The position numbers and the translations under genes were made by a program. DNA of 64,000 nucleotides from Lachnospiraceae bacterium. Lineage in GTDB: Bacteria > Bacillota > Clostridia > Lachnospirales > Lachnospiraceae. Each line of letters begins with the position of its first letter. Positions within the stretch are counted from its first letter, which is position 1. The stretch spans positions 1 through 64,000 of the forward strand of contig SVFN01000014.1 in the NCBI GenBank assembly GCA_015056815.1. Reading direction: 5' to 3'. Below, piece after piece: positions 38,263 through 49,712 of the stretch. The notes under the pieces were generated by a model. The model saw only the letters and a program-made list of their open reading frames with translations, was not told where the DNA came from and did not search any database.

Positions 38263-39880
38263 AACTGAGACTTTTCAAAGTCGGGAACAACAAAACATCC
38301 CTGATCGCCGCCGAATCTGTCAGCAGCATCACAAGTCTATCGATACCATAGCCGATACCACCTGTAGGCGGCATACCGATCTCAAGGGCATTTAAGAAGT
38401 CCTCATCGGTGTGGTTCGCTTCTTCATCCCCTGCTTCAAATGCGGCATCCTGCGCTGCAAAACGCTCACGCTGGTCGATCGGATCGTTCAGCTCGGAATA
38501 TGCATTACACATCTCCCAGGTGTTGATGAAGAGCTCGAAGCGCTCTACCTTGCTGGGATCGGAAGGTTTCTTTTTGGTCAAAGGAGAAATCTCCACCGGA
38601 TGATCCATGATGAAGGTCGGCTGGATCAGCTCCTTCTCACAGAACTCCTCGAAGAACAGGTTGATGATATCGCCCTTCGTGTGTCTGTCTTCATATTCGA
38701 TGTGATGCTCGTCAGCCAGCTTTTTGGCTGCTGCCGTATCTGCCACCTCATCAAAATCGATGCCGGCATATTTTTTGATGGCATCATTCATGGTAAGTCG
38801 CTCAAAGGGTTTGCCAAAATCAAGCTCGATACCGTTATAGGTAAATTTGGAGCTGCCCAATACCTTCTCAGCAAGATAACGGAACATACTCTCTGTCAGT
38901 TCCATCATGCCTTCATAGTCCGTATACGCCTGATAGAGCTCCATCAGGGTAAACTCCGGATTGTGGCGGGTATCCACGCCCTCATTACGGAACACACGAC
39001 CGATCTCATAGACTCTCTCCAGTCCGCCGACGATCAGTCTCTTTAAATAAAGCTCCAGAGAAATGCGAAGCTTCACATCCTCATCCAAAGCATTGTAATG
39101 CGTCTCAAAAGGTCTGGCAGCGGCACCGCCTGCGTTGGAAACCAGCATCGGCGTCTCTACCTCCATAAATCCCCTGTCATCTAAGAAGTTACGGATCTCC
39201 TTAATGATCTGAGAGCGCTTGATAAAGGTCTTACGACTCTCCTCGTTCATGATCAGATCTACATAACGCTGTCTGTAACGGGTATCCGTATCGGTCAGTC
39301 CATGGAATTTTTCCGGAAGGATCTGCAGGCTCTTGGACAAAAGTGTCATCTCCGATGCATGGATGGAAATCTCACCGGTCATGGTACGGAAAACAGTACC
39401 CTTCACACCATAGATATCGCCGATATCCGATTTTTTGAAAGCGGCATATGCCTCTTCACCGATGGAATCCCGGGAAACGTAGACCTGTGTACGTCCCTTA
39501 AGATCCTGAATATTGCAAAAGCTTGCTTTGCCCATCACGCGCTTAAACAGCATACGGCCTGCGATCGTAACCTCGATGGGGCTTGCATCCATGATCTCAC
39601 GGCGCTTCTCATAGTCTGCTTTTTTGGCAGCGCGGGCATCTGCTTCTTCCATGCCTTCTGTATCAACCGGGGTCCAGTCACCCAAAAGCTTCTTCTCAAG
39701 TTCTTCATATTCGGCATGGGCACGATCCGTGTGATAAGTCACATCATATTTGGTGATCCGGAAAGGATCCTGCCCTGCCTGCTGTAAATTGGCAAGCTTC
39801 TCACGGCGCACCTTTAAAAGCTGGTTTAAATCCTGCTCCTGCGCCTTTGCCTGCTTTCCGTTATTATTTGTATCTGCCAT
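38261..39880 (-). CDS. lysS: Lysyl-tRNA synthetase (class II)
   Basis: [14 protein letters not shown]-type region [65 protein letters not shown]. Confidence 0.97.
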   Translation of the reverse strand: MADTNNNGKQAKAQEQDLNQLLKVRREKLANLQQAGQDPFRITKYDVTYHTDRAHAEYEELEKKLLGDWTPVDTEGMEEADARAAKKADYEKRREIMDASPIEVTIAGRMLFKRVMGKASFCNIQDLKGRTQVYVSRDSIGEEAYAAFKKSDIGDIYGVKGTVFRTMTGEISIHASEMTLLSKSLQILPEKFHGLTDTDTRYRQRYVDLIMNEESRKTFIKRSQIIKEIRNFLDDRGFMEVETPMLVSNAGGAAARPFETHYNALDEDVKLRISLELYLKRLIVGGLERVYEIGRVFRNEGVDTRHNPEFTLMELYQAYTDYEGMMELTESMFRYLAEKVLGSSKFTYNGIELDFGKPFERLTMNDAIKKYAGIDFDEVADTAAAKKLADEHHIEYEDRHTKGDIINLFFEEFCEKELIQPTFIMDHPVEISPLTKKKPSDPSKVERFELFINTWEMCNAYSELNDPIDQRERFAAQDAAFEAGDEEANHTDEDFLNALEIGMPPTGGIGYGIDRLVMLLTDSAAIRDVLLFPTLKSLS

Positions 39881-39882
39881 CT

Positions 39883-40368
39883 TTATTCTCCTGCTCTTTG
39901 AATCTCAAGTACTTCATATTTGATAACACCTGCCGGTGTCTCCACTTCCACGACTTCGCCCACGCCTGCGCCGATCAGCGCACGACCCACGGGAGACTCA
40001 TTGGAGATCTTGCCCTTTAAGCTGTTGGCCTCCGTGGAACCTACCAGTTTATATTCCAATTCTTCATCAAACTCTAAATCTTTAATGCGAACCTTACATC
40101 CGATATTGATCTTGTCAAGATCAACCTCATCCTCTACTACGACTTCCACGTTCTTAAGGATCTTCTCCAGTTCTTCGATCCGGGCCTCGATATCTCTCTG
40201 CTCATCTTTCGCAGCATCATACTCCGCATTCTCGGAAAGATCGCCCTGCGCTCTTGCCTCTTTGATCTTCTGCGCTACTTCCTTACGGGTAACCACCTTC
40301 AAGTGCTCTAATTCTTCTTCATATTTTTTGAGACCTTCGTAGGTTAAGATATTTTTCTTTGCTTCCAT
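39883..40368 (-). CDS. greA: Transcription elongation factor GreA
   Basis: [50 protein letters not shown]. Confidence 0.97.
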   Translation of the reverse strand: MEAKKNILTYEGLKKYEEELEHLKVVTRKEVAQKIKEARAQGDLSENAEYDAAKDEQRDIEARIEELEKILKNVEVVVEDEVDLDKINIGCKVRIKDLEFDEELEYKLVGSTEANSLKGKISNESPVGRALIGAGVGEVVEVETPAGVIKYEVLEIQRAGE

Positions 40369-40486
40369 CGTTTCTCCTTCTTTCTCTGGATCAACCAGTA
40401 ACATCGAACGGGCACCCTGCTGTGAGCCGGCTCATGTCCGCATTTCCTGATATTCCGGCAATAACCGCCGGATATACGCTATGGTA

Positions 40487-41317
40487 TTATACCCTAGATT
40501 GAAAAGCCCTGTCAAGGTAATTGCGTAAAGATATGTAAGTGCAATCCTTACATTTTGCCTGCAAAAAGCGCTTTTTGGCTCCGTCATCGGTCAGATCGAC
40601 ATAAGTCAGGCTCTTTGGAAGATATCGTTTCGACACCAAAAGCCCGCTTTTAGCGTCCAGTACCAGATCACATTCCGCAAGGGGTTCGAGTGTGCGGGTT
40701 TTGGTCACCACAAGTCCGCTTTCCTCCCGGATACTCTCCAGCTCGATCTCCGGGATGCTGCTCTGATATATAAAAACACAGTTGACCTCCCGCAAAAAGT
40801 AACAGATATAGTCTAACAGGTCTTCACCGTCCAGACAGTCTCCGCAGATAAGAAACCATTTCGTTTCCTTTTGCCAGGAAAATTCCTGTGTCAGATAGTA
40901 AAGACTGTACATTTTTCTTATGGTCAAATCTGTGTGATAGTAGTCCCCAAAGCGCTGCTCTTTCACTGCATTTTTCATCTGTCTGAGGATCTGACGGTTC
41001 CCGCTTCCCTTAAGAAAATGATCCAGCCAATAGAAAAAGAACTTCTGTTTCCAAAAGTTCTCCTGTATCTGTTCGATCTCTTCTTCCGTATAAGGGATTT
41101 TCCACATCCAGATCATGCTGTCGCCGATCTGTACTTCTACGGGTTCTGTAAAACTTTGAAGTTTTTTCCGTATGCCTGCCTGTTTTCTTTTATGATCCGG
41201 GATCAGATTGATATAAAGCTGCATAGACACGTCCGGCCTGTTTTTTTCACTATATGCCGGAGTACTTCTTTCTATTCGCAAAATCAGACTTTCCCCTGTT
41301 GTGGTCAGACTGTGCAC
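40487..41317 (-). CDS. Uncharacterised protein between dusB and greA
   Basis: 276-aa ORF colinear with neighbours. Confidence 0.6.
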   Translation of the reverse strand: MHSLTTTGESLILRIERSTPAYSEKNRPDVSMQLYINLIPDHKRKQAGIRKKLQSFTEPVEVQIGDSMIWMWKIPYTEEEIEQIQENFWKQKFFFYWLDHFLKGSGNRQILRQMKNAVKEQRFGDYYHTDLTIRKMYSLYYLTQEFSWQKETKWFLICGDCLDGEDLLDYICYFLREVNCVFIYQSSIPEIELESIREESGLVVTKTRTLEPLAECDLVLDAKSGLLVSKRYLPKSLTYVDLTDDGAKKRFLQAKCKDCTYISLRNYLDRAFQSRV

Positions 41318-41329
41318 CGGGTTTATCTC

Positions 41330-42289
41330 TCAGATTTCACTGACCAGGCTCTCCAATGCTTCCATGGTCTCGATCTCATTGACTCTGCGGCGCAGGGCTG
41401 CAGAGCGCGGCAGTCCTGCCGTATACCACGCAATGTGCTTGCGCATCTCACGGACAGCGGTATATTCTCCCTTGTACTTAAGCTGTAACTCCATATGGCG
41501 CAGGATAGTTCTTTTGATTTCCTCCGTATCCGGTCTTGCCGGCTTTTCACCGGTCAAGTCATAATGGATGAGCTGCTTAAAGATCCATGGATTGCCTCTG
41601 GCACCGCGCCCGATCATAATACCGTCACACCCTGTCTGCTCTTTCATTCTGAGCGCACTGTCGATATCCGTCACATCGCCGTTTCCGATCACCGGGATCT
41701 TCACGGCTTCCTTGACCTGACGGATTATGTCCCAGTCTGCCTCTCCCGAATAATACTGTTCTCTTGTCCTGCCATGTACGGCAACTGCTGCCGCTCCTGC
41801 GGCCTCTGCGATCCTCGCGATCTCCACGGCGTTGACATGGTCATCATCAAAGCCCTTACGGATCTTGATCGTGACAGGCTTTTGGATCGCGCGTACAGTC
41901 TTTTTGACGATCTGTTCCACCAGCTTCGGCTGTTTCATAAGTGCCGATCCCTCTCCGTTGTTTACGACCTTCGGCACCGGACAGCCCATATTGATATCCA
42001 GGATCGAAAAGGGGCGTTCCTCGATCTGTGCGGCCATCTGACTGATGATATCCGGATCCGATCCAAACAGCTGCAAAGATACCGGTACCTCCTGCGGATG
42101 GATCTCCATCAGCTCCATGGTATTTTTGTTCTTAAAGTAGATCGCTTTGGCGCTGACCATTTCCATGCCAAGAAGACCTGCGCCTTTTTCTTTGCAGATC
42201 AAACGAAATGGCAGGTCTGTCACGCCTGCCATGGGAGCCAGTATATACGGATTATCCAGTATCACATTTCCGATCTGTAATTTCTTCAT
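41330..42289 (-). CDS. dusB: tRNA-dihydrouridine synthase DusB
   Basis: LAPMAGVTDLPFRLICKEKGAGL; INMGCPVPKVVNNGEGSALM; VHGRTREQYYSGEADW. Confidence 0.95.
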   Translation of the reverse strand: MKKLQIGNVILDNPYILAPMAGVTDLPFRLICKEKGAGLLGMEMVSAKAIYFKNKNTMELMEIHPQEVPVSLQLFGSDPDIISQMAAQIEERPFSILDINMGCPVPKVVNNGEGSALMKQPKLVEQIVKKTVRAIQKPVTIKIRKGFDDDHVNAVEIARIAEAAGAAAVAVHGRTREQYYSGEADWDIIRQVKEAVKIPVIGNGDVTDIDSALRMKEQTGCDGIMIGRGARGNPWIFKQLIHYDLTGEKPARPDTEEIKRTILRHMELQLKYKGEYTAVREMRKHIAWYTAGLPRSAALRRRVNEIETMEALESLVSEI

Positions 42290-42369
42290 CGTTTTTACTT
42301 CCTTCATTACGTTGCGGTATCGTCAGATCAACCGCTTTCCCTTGTCATCTATCCTGCAGTCGACCGGGA

Positions 42370-43158
42370 TTACGATTTTTTCCCCGCGTTCTTCTCATAC
42401 AGGATCCGCAGCCCTTCCAGCGTCAGCTTGGAATCGTAGATCTCGATGGCATCCGTATAGTCGGCGATGATCCTGCCCAGTCCTCCGGTCGCCACGACGC
42501 GCATATTGTCAAATCCGGACTCCTTACGTACCTGATTGATGATATATTCCGTCTGCCCCACCTGTCCGTAAAAGAGACCCGCCTGCATACTGCTGACCGT
42601 ATTGCTTGCCAGTATGGATTCCGGTCTCTGGATCTCGATATGAGGCAGCTTCGCGGTGTCTTCCCACAAGGCTTTTGCCGAGATCCCGATACCCGGCGTA
42701 ATGATACAGACGCCGAAATTCCCCTGTTCATCGATCAGATCATAGGTGGTCGCTGTGCCAAAATCCAAAACCAGTACAGGACCGCCATAAATCTCATAGG
42801 CGGCTACCGCATCGACGATACGGTCTGCACCGGTCTCCTTTGGATTCTCACTTTTTACCCGGATCCCGGTCTTGATGCCCGGTCCCACGATAAGGGGATC
42901 GGATTTGACATACCGCTTCATGGCATTCGTCAGCGCATGCATGGTATTGGGCACAACGCTTGCTATGATGCTTCCCTCGATATTGCTGACAGAGACATTA
43001 TTTCTCTGCATCAGGTCACAAAGTAAGATCCCGTACTCATCGGAGGTCCTGGGGATCTTGGTCGTGACACGGAAGGTCGTCACCAGCTGCCTGCCGTCAT
43101 AAACGCCGAATGTCATATTGGTATTGCCTACATCCACCACTAAAATCATTTTCTTCAC
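42370..43158 (-). CDS. coaX: Type III pantothenate kinase
   Basis: [45 protein letters not shown]. Confidence 0.96.
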   Translation of the reverse strand: MKKMILVVDVGNTNMTFGVYDGRQLVTTFRVTTKIPRTSDEYGILLCDLMQRNNVSVSNIEGSIIASVVPNTMHALTNAMKRYVKSDPLIVGPGIKTGIRVKSENPKETGADRIVDAVAAYEIYGGPVLVLDFGTATTYDLIDEQGNFGVCIITPGIGISAKALWEDTAKLPHIEIQRPESILASNTVSSMQAGLFYGQVGQTEYIINQVRKESGFDNMRVVATGGLGRIIADYTDAIEIYDSKLTLEGLRILYEKNAGKKS

Positions 43159-43220
43159 TCCTCCTGCATATCCGCGCCCTCATCAGTCATCATTTTTGCA
43201 CAGTTTTGCGGATACTGTTT

Positions 43221-43601
43221 TTATTCTTCCTCTGTCAGCAGCTCATCCACGCTCTCTTTTAGAATAAACACGCGGTAATAGAGCTTTAACGCCTCAAACA
43301 GCTCCTGCCTGCTGCGGCGTACTTCATTTACCAAAAGACCGCTTCCGATCTCGTCATACAGAATATCCTCTTCTGCGGCATCTGTCTCAAGCTCCACATT
43401 ACCGTTTTCGTCAAACACAACAGAGAACACACCGCCGATCTCCTCTGTGAACAGTACACAGATGATATGCAGATCATCCCGGATCGACTGGGGAAGCTTA
43501 TTAAACTGCTCATTAAAATAATATTTTTTTTCATAGGCATTTGCCGCACAGAGCACTGTTTTTTCCTGCTTTTCGGACATTTTCTCCCTCTTTTCTCTCA
43601 C
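43221..43601 (-). CDS. DUF6145-like protein
   Basis: 126-aa ORF between birA and coaX. Confidence 0.6.
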   Translation of the reverse strand: MREKREKMSEKQEKTVLCAANAYEKKYYFNEQFNKLPQSIRDDLHIICVLFTEEIGGVFSVVFDENGNVELETDAAEEDILYDEIGSGLLVNEVRRSRQELFEALKLYYRVFILKESVDELLTEEE

Positions 43602-44575
43602 ACATATCCATACACGCCACGTACCGACACTTCCCCGGCATAAACTTTCACGGTCTCTCCGTCTTTTTCCACCAGAAGCTGTCCCTGTTCATCAATCCCT
43701 CTCGCAATACCGTCATATTCTCCTTTGGGATCGAGCACACGCACATCTTTATCCAGATTAACGAGTCTTTCATTGTATGCTTCTCTCAGAGCGGACAGAT
43801 CCTCGCCTGCCATAAATTCAGCATAGTATTTTTCAAAATAATGCAATACTCTCTCCACTAACAGAGCCCTGAGCACTTTGTTCCCACTTTCGATCAAAAG
43901 ACTGGTCGCTGTCTGTGAGATCTCGGATGCAAACTCTGTCTGATTGACATTAATGCCGATGCCGACTACCACGGAATGGATACAGTCCAACTCTGCCTCC
44001 AGTTCTGTCAGCATCCCACACACTTTCTTCCCGTTTACTACGATATCGTTCGGCCACTTGATCTTTGCATCGGTCCGGGTCGTCTCGCGGATCGCATCGC
44101 AGACTGCAAGCGCCATGACCAGAGTCAGCATACTTGCCTTATCCGGCGAAATCTCCGGACGCAGTCCCAGAGACATAAAAATATTCGCCCCGGCCGGAGA
44201 GATCCATGTCCGGCCGCGCCTGCCTTTACCGGCAGTCTGCTTATCCGCCACTGCAAGCGTCCCGTGAGGAGCTCCTTCCGACATAAGTCTTCGCACATCG
44301 TTATTGGTGGAACCGGTCTCATCAAAATAATACACAGTCCGTCCCGCCCATTCCGTCGTGACCCGGCTTAACAGTTCACTTTTGGAAAGGACATCCGGCT
44401 CGTTCAAAAGCCTGTATCCTTTCTTGGGCACCGACTCGATCTCATAGCCTTCTTCCTTTAACTGGTTCATGACTTTCCAGACCGCCGTGCGGGATACCCC
44501 GAACTGTTCACAGATCTCCTGCCCGGAGACATAGTTATCTGTATGTTTTAACAATTTAATGATCTCTGTTTTCAT
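43598..44575 (-). CDS. birA: Biotin ligase / repressor BirA
   Basis: N-terminal HTH; GSTNNDVRRL; KGRRGRTWISPAGANIFMSLGLRP; KWPNDIVVNGKKVCGML. Confidence 0.95.
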   Translation of the reverse strand: MKTEIIKLLKHTDNYVSGQEICEQFGVSRTAVWKVMNQLKEEGYEIESVPKKGYRLLNEPDVLSKSELLSRVTTEWAGRTVYYFDETGSTNNDVRRLMSEGAPHGTLAVADKQTAGKGRRGRTWISPAGANIFMSLGLRPEISPDKASMLTLVMALAVCDAIRETTRTDAKIKWPNDIVVNGKKVCGMLTELEAELDCIHSVVVGIGINVNQTEFASEISQTATSLLIESGNKVLRALLVERVLHYFEKYYAEFMAGEDLSALREAYNERLVNLDKDVRVLDPKGEYDGIARGIDEQGQLLVEKDGETVKVYAGEVSVRGVYGYV

Positions 44576-45574
44576 TTACGCCCCCAGCGTAGCTGCCATA
44601 ACTGCCTTAATGGTGTGCATACGGTTCTCAGCCTCATCAAAGACTACACTTCTGTCGGATTCAAAGACTTCATCCGTCACTTCCATCTCACTAAAGCCAA
44701 ACTGCTCACCCTTTTCCCTGCCGATCTGTGTCTTCAGATCGTGGAACGCGGGCAGGCAATGCATAAAGACTGCATTCTCTCCGGCGTTTTTCATCAGTTC
44801 CATATTTACCTGATACGGAGAAAGCTCTCTGATACGGCTCTCCCATACTTCATCCGGTTCACCCATGGAAACCCAGACATCGGTATAAACCACATCCGCT
44901 CCCTTTGTTCCTTCCATGGCATCCTCTGTCAGTGTGATCGTTGCCCCTGTCTCTTTCGCAATCGCCTCGCAGGTCTCGACCAGCTTCGGATCCGGGAAAT
45001 ATGCCTTCGGTGCACATGCCACAAAATGCATACCCATCTTAGCACAGGTTACCATCCAGGAATTGCCCATATTGTATCTGGCATCACCCATGTAGGCTAC
45101 CTTGATGCCCTTAAGTGTCCCGAAATGCTCTTTGATCGTCAGAAGATCCGCTAACATCTGTGTCGGATGAAACTCATTGGTCAGTCCGTTCCAGACCGGA
45201 ACATTGGCGTATTTGGCCAGTTCTTCCACAATCTCCTGCCCGTAGCCTCTGTATTCGATCCCGTCATACATACGGCCCAGCACTCTGGCGGTATCGGCAA
45301 TGCTTTCTTTCTTGCCGATCTGTGACCCTTTTGGATCCAGATAGGTCGAACCCATTCCCAGATCATGGGCTGCCACTTCGAAAGAGCATCTGGTTCTGGT
45401 ACTGGTCTTTTCAAAGATCAGTGCAACATTTTTGCCTTTCAATGTATCGTGTAATTCACCGTTTTTCTTTTTTGCCTTATATTCAGCCGCCAGATCCACA
45501 AGATATGCGATCTCCTCCGGTGCATAATCCAACAGCTTCAAAAAATGACGTCCTTTTAAATTGATGTCGCTCAT
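44576..45574 (-). CDS. argF: Ornithine carbamoyltransferase
   Basis: [29 protein letters not shown]; start [17 protein letters not shown]. Confidence 0.95.
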   Translation of the reverse strand: MSDINLKGRHFLKLLDYAPEEIAYLVDLAAEYKAKKKNGELHDTLKGKNVALIFEKTSTRTRCSFEVAAHDLGMGSTYLDPKGSQIGKKESIADTARVLGRMYDGIEYRGYGQEIVEELAKYANVPVWNGLTNEFHPTQMLADLLTIKEHFGTLKGIKVAYMGDARYNMGNSWMVTCAKMGMHFVACAPKAYFPDPKLVETCEAIAKETGATITLTEDAMEGTKGADVVYTDVWVSMGEPDEVWESRIRELSPYQVNMELMKNAGENAVFMHCLPAFHDLKTQIGREKGEQFGFSEMEVTDEVFESDRSVVFDEAENRMHTIKAVMAATLGA

Positions 45575-45641
45575 GAGATATATCCTCCTGTCTTCTTCTC
45601 GTCCGGAAAATGTAAAGCGGATCCGCCTTTCCTTAGAAAAA

Positions 45642-45664
45642 GAGCAGTTCTCCATGAACTGCTC
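45642..45664 (-). terminator. Terminator downstream of SPFH gene
   Basis: GAGCAGTTC-atgga-GAACTGCTC + TTTTT on - strand. Confidence 0.8.
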
Positions 45665-45705
45665 CCCTCTATCGTCCATTTTCCTGTCATGTATACCTTC
45701 AAAAA

Positions 45706-46623
45706 CTACTTCGTTACAAGCTCTTTAAAACTCGTGGCAAGTCCCGCGATCCCCTGAATATCGGAAGGAATGATGATCTTGGTAGCCTGACCGTCTGCCA
45801 CTTTTTCAAATGCTTCCAGACTCTTGATCTGTAATACGGCTTCATCTGCACCGGCGTCTTTTAACATACGGATACCGGCTGAATTCGCCTGCTGTACTTT
45901 TAAGATCGCCTCAGCCTCACCTTCTGCTTCGCGGATCATTTTCTCTTTCTGGGCTTCTGCGCGGAGGATCGCAGATTCTTTCTCTGCCTGTGCCTCTAAG
46001 ATCGCAGATTCCTTCTTACCTTCCGCAACAAGGATGGTAGATTTCTTCTCACCTTCTGCACGAAGGATCGCTTCTCTTCGCTCACGCTCTGCCTTCATCT
46101 GTTTCTCCATGGCATCCTGGATCGCTGCCGGAGGAATGATATTCTTAAGCTCGACACGGTTTACCTTGATACCCCACGGGTCTGTTGCGATGTCCAATGT
46201 CGTACTCATCTTGGAATTGATGATCTCGCGGGAAGTCAGTGTCTGGTCTAACTCCATCTCACCGATGATATTACGAAGCGTCGTAGCAGTCAGATTCTCG
46301 ATCGCCATCAGCGGATTCTCTACACCGTAAGCATAGGCTCTCGGATCTGTGATCTGGAAAAATACGATGGTATCGATACGCATCGTTACATTATCTTTTG
46401 TGATAACGGGCTGCGGCGGGAAATCCACCACCTGCTCTTTTAAGTTTACCTTCTTTGCGATCTTGTCAAAGAACGGCGCCTTTACATGAAATCCCACGCT
46501 CCATGTGCCCTGATAAGCACCCAGACGCTCAATGACATAGGCATGTGCCTGCGGAACAATGCTGACACAGCTTGCAAGTACTACAATAAAAATCACTAAC
46601 AATACAATAATCACATACAGCAT
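45706..46623 (-). CDS. SPFH/Band 7 (QmcA/stomatin-like) protein
   Basis: N-terminal [49 protein letters not shown]. Confidence 0.93.
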   Translation of the reverse strand: MLYVIIVLLVIFIVVLASCVSIVPQAHAYVIERLGAYQGTWSVGFHVKAPFFDKIAKKVNLKEQVVDFPPQPVITKDNVTMRIDTIVFFQITDPRAYAYGVENPLMAIENLTATTLRNIIGEMELDQTLTSREIINSKMSTTLDIATDPWGIKVNRVELKNIIPPAAIQDAMEKQMKAERERREAILRAEGEKKSTILVAEGKKESAILEAQAEKESAILRAEAQKEKMIREAEGEAEAILKVQQANSAGIRMLKDAGADEAVLQIKSLEAFEKVADGQATKIIIPSDIQGIAGLATSFKELVTK

Positions 46624-47085
46624 TTAATTACCCTCTTTTCTTTCTTCAATGATTAGTTTCACTCCGTCCACAGCACGGACGATCCCGACCGTACCCACTT
46701 TAAGAGGTGTGTTCTCATCCATATTACGCGCTGCCCATTCCTGGCCGCCCACCGTAACACGTCCGATCCCCTGTAAGTTGTCTACCTCGCTTACCACGAT
46801 GGCTTCTCTGCCAACCATGCTTTCCACATTTGTCCTGACACGGTCTCTGTTAAAATACTTCACCGCGATCGGTCTCGTAAAGATCAGAAGTACGCAGGAA
46901 ACAATGATAAATACGATGATCTGTATCCATACCGACGTCCCCAGCACGGCAAGTATCGTCGCTACCAGCGCGCCGCCGGCAAACCAGATAGTCGTAAGCC
47001 CCAGCGTAATGATCTCGATCACAAGAAACACGATCAGTGCCGCCAGCCAGAAAAATGCAGGCTGCAATGTGCTAAGTGTGCCCAT
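46624..47085 (-). CDS. NfeD-like membrane protein
   Basis: TM helices + OB-like C-terminus VGREAIVVSEVDNLQGIGRVTVGGQEWAA; pairs with SPFH gene. Confidence 0.88.
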   Translation of the reverse strand: MGTLSTLQPAFFWLAALIVFLVIEIITLGLTTIWFAGGALVATILAVLGTSVWIQIIVFIIVSCVLLIFTRPIAVKYFNRDRVRTNVESMVGREAIVVSEVDNLQGIGRVTVGGQEWAARNMDENTPLKVGTVGIVRAVDGVKLIIEERKEGN

Positions 47086-47186
47086 GATGCATCCTCCTTT
47101 CCCCTTTTGCAACTTATTCAAATACTATCATACTATATTTTGGTTTGAATGAAAAGAAAAATTTGAGTATTGCCGATACAATGATA

Positions 47187-47212
47187 AAGGCAGAGGGTAT
47201 AACCTCTGCCTT
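47187..47212 (-). terminator. Terminator after SleB-like gene
   Basis: AAGGCAGAGG-gtataa-CCTCTGCCTT. Confidence 0.75.
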
Positions 47213-47238
47213 CGTCCGTCTCTTTATTCAATCTGCTT

Positions 47239-48396
47239 TTAGTAGAATACATGTCCGCCGATCACGATACCGGCTGCTTTGCCGACACCGCCAAAGTGTA
47301 ATGCACCGCCTACATTGGAAGCACCGTTGATGGCTTCCTGGGCTGCCTGTACGCAGGATGCGCTTGCACCGCTTGCCAGAACGGAAGCTACCTTACCGTC
47401 TACTGCCGGCGGGAACTGTCCGGGTGCTGTGATGACTGCCTGAATGGAATTCGGGTAGGCACCGCTTCTGACACGATTCATAACAACTGCGCCGACTGCC
47501 AGCTTGCCCTCGTAAGGCTGTGAACCTGCTTCGCACTGGATCAGTGCTGCAAGAAGTGCCACATCATTGCCGGCGGTCGCAACCGCGCCTCTGTTTTTCT
47601 TACGCTCTGCCTCTTCCGCCGCTTTGCGTTTTGCCTCTTCTTCTGCCTCGATCTGCTCCATCGTCTTGCCGGAGTCAACAGAAAATTCAACGGAAACATA
47701 GTCTGCGGAAACATATCCGACCTGATCGTTCGGAAGCTCAACCTTTACCCAGTCTCCTGCTTCCTCTACTGCTTCCAGCTCCTCGCCAAGCTCAGCCAGA
47801 TCATAGATCTCTGAATTCTCATCTGCTTCGGTACGGATGCGAAGCGCTTCCGTCTCTACCGTCGCGGTCAGGGAACCGACTTCTTTGCGAAGCTCTGCTG
47901 CCTTGGAATCGAATAAAAGGAAGTCATTCTTTACCCAGCCTTCCAAAGCACCACTCTTGATCTTCGTCCAGCCTTCTGTCTCTTCCAGGATCTCACCGCC
48001 GCAGTCCTTGAAGAGCTTGCCTGCCAGCTCTGCCTCTTCATTCGGCTCTGTGCGGACATTCACCGCATCCTCCACATTCGCCATAAAGATCTTTGACTGC
48101 TCTAAAGCGATCTGCTCTGCACTCTCATCGACTGCCGCCACAGCCGTAGCTGCACCTGCTGTCAGTTCAATTCCTTCAATATCTGAAATCGTAATACTCT
48201 CTGTACATGAAAGACATGTTGTCGCACCTGCTGTCACTCCGCTTTCCGGAACTGTCTCATTTGCTAAAACACCCATCGGACCTGCTACAAGCACTGCTGC
48301 CATAAATCCACTCGCGATCGTGTATCGTAACGGTCTCCTGTTCATCTTTCTCATAACATCCTCCATATAGGAATAAATTCCTATTCTTTGTTGCAT
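47239..48396 (-). CDS. SleB-type cell-wall hydrolase with SH3 domains
   Basis: Signal peptide; two SH3-like units (VNVRTEPNEEAE, LRIRTEADENSE); LLAALIQCEAGSQPYEGKLAVGAVVMNRV. Confidence 0.92.
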   Translation of the reverse strand: MQQRIGIYSYMEDVMRKMNRRPLRYTIASGFMAAVLVAGPMGVLANETVPESGVTAGATTCLSCTESITISDIEGIELTAGAATAVAAVDESAEQIALEQSKIFMANVEDAVNVRTEPNEEAELAGKLFKDCGGEILEETEGWTKIKSGALEGWVKNDFLLFDSKAAELRKEVGSLTATVETEALRIRTEADENSEIYDLAELGEELEAVEEAGDWVKVELPNDQVGYVSADYVSVEFSVDSGKTMEQIEAEEEAKRKAAEEAERKKNRGAVATAGNDVALLAALIQCEAGSQPYEGKLAVGAVVMNRVRSGAYPNSIQAVITAPGQFPPAVDGKVASVLASGASASCVQAAQEAINGASNVGGALHFGGVGKAAGIVIGGHVFY

Positions 48397-48677
48397 TTCT
48401 GTTGCAATTATTACAGAAATGTTAAATGTGTTACAAGATGTATATTAACAAATTATTGCAGTTTTGTCAAATTTATGGTTAAGAAATTATTAAGAAACTC
48501 CGCAAAGCCCCATTTTATGGGCGTTTCAACGCTTAACAATTTAAGAATTTCTGTTTAAAAACGGTTGCTTTTCCGGCTCTTTTCTTAGAAATGATGATTT
48601 TGGATTTAACAAGATATCAGCTTATTGTTTCCTGTTTACTACCATATCCTGTGGATTTTCTGCGGCGGATGGTTTTA

Positions 48678-48734
48678 CATCAAAAAAAGCGTTATATATT
48701 TTACACAAAATATATCACGCTTTTCCTTTTGATG
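48678..48734. terminator. Long hairpin terminator between SleB and proC regions
   Basis: CATCAAAA..AGCG..ATATATTTT/AAAATATAT..CGCT..TTTTGATG. Confidence 0.65.
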
Positions 48735-48861
48735 TATGTAATTATTTCACATTTTTAAGGCAATATTTTCATGCATTTCGCCCTCATCCTGCTGTTTACG
48801 GCCCGCCGTCCATCACAGACACTCCCTGTAAATCTGTTTGGCCATAGCACCGACAAGCTTC

Positions 48862-49656
48862 CTACAGACTTCTTGACTTCTCCACACAAGCCATCTGTGC
48901 TTCGATCACGGCACTGCGGAATCCCGTCTCTTCCAGGACTCTCACCGCCTCGATGGTCGTACCGGCCGGAGAACATACCATATCCTTTAACTCACCCGGA
49001 TGTTTCCCGGTCTCAAGCACCATTTTGGCACTTCCGTAGACCGCCTGCGCAGCAAACTGATAAGCCTGCGGGCGCGGCATTCCGTCTGCCACCGCAGCGT
49101 CTGCCATGGCTTCGATCAGCATAAATACATATGCCGGAGAGCTTCCGCTGACTCCCACTACCGTATCCATCAAATGCTCCGGCACCTCTATGGCTTTGCC
49201 GAAACTGTTTAAGATCTCCGATACTTTTGCAAATTCCTCTGCCGTTACTTTTTCGTTGTGACACACTCCGGTGCAGCCCTCGCCTACCAGCGCAGGTGTG
49301 TTGGGCATACAGCGCACGATCTTTAATTCCTTACCGAACAGCTCTGTCAGCCATGCGATAGTCTTGCCGGGGGCAATGGATACGATGACTGTCTCCTCTT
49401 TGATCCGGTCTTTGATCTGCGCGATGACTTCCGGAAACATCTGTGGTTTGACCGCCAGAAACAGGATGTCCGCCGTCGTCACTACTTCGATATTATCCGA
49501 AACCGCCCGGATTTTGAAATTCTCTGCCGCCTTCGTGACAGCTGCGGAAAACTTGTCTGCACCGATGATATCCGATGCGGAAACGATCCCCTTTCCGGTA
49601 ATGCCTCCGATAATGGCAGATGCCATGTTGCCCAGTCCGATAAATCCGATTTTCAT
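48862..49656 (-). CDS. proC: Pyrroline-5-carboxylate reductase
   Basis: MKIGFIGLGNMASAIIGGI; RCMPNTPALVGEG; VSGSSPAYVFMLIEAMADAAV. Confidence 0.97.
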   Translation of the reverse strand: MKIGFIGLGNMASAIIGGITGKGIVSASDIIGADKFSAAVTKAAENFKIRAVSDNIEVVTTADILFLAVKPQMFPEVIAQIKDRIKEETVIVSIAPGKTIAWLTELFGKELKIVRCMPNTPALVGEGCTGVCHNEKVTAEEFAKVSEILNSFGKAIEVPEHLMDTVVGVSGSSPAYVFMLIEAMADAAVADGMPRPQAYQFAAQAVYGSAKMVLETGKHPGELKDMVCSPAGTTIEAVRVLEETGFRSAVIEAQMACVEKSRSL

Positions 49657-49712
49657 ATTATTCTGTCCTCCCTGTTAAGTAACATATCTATTCTTCTGAT
49701 CCCGTTCTGCAC

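Noticed and set aside
38261-39880. lysS as truncated by the ICE
   Set aside because: ORF is full length (539 aa) and ends at a normal class II C-terminus ([10 protein letters not shown]).
45579-45679. N-terminal extension of the argF ORF
   Set aside because: Extension spans a terminator hairpin; [10 protein letters not shown] at 45574 with nearby SD is the likelier start.
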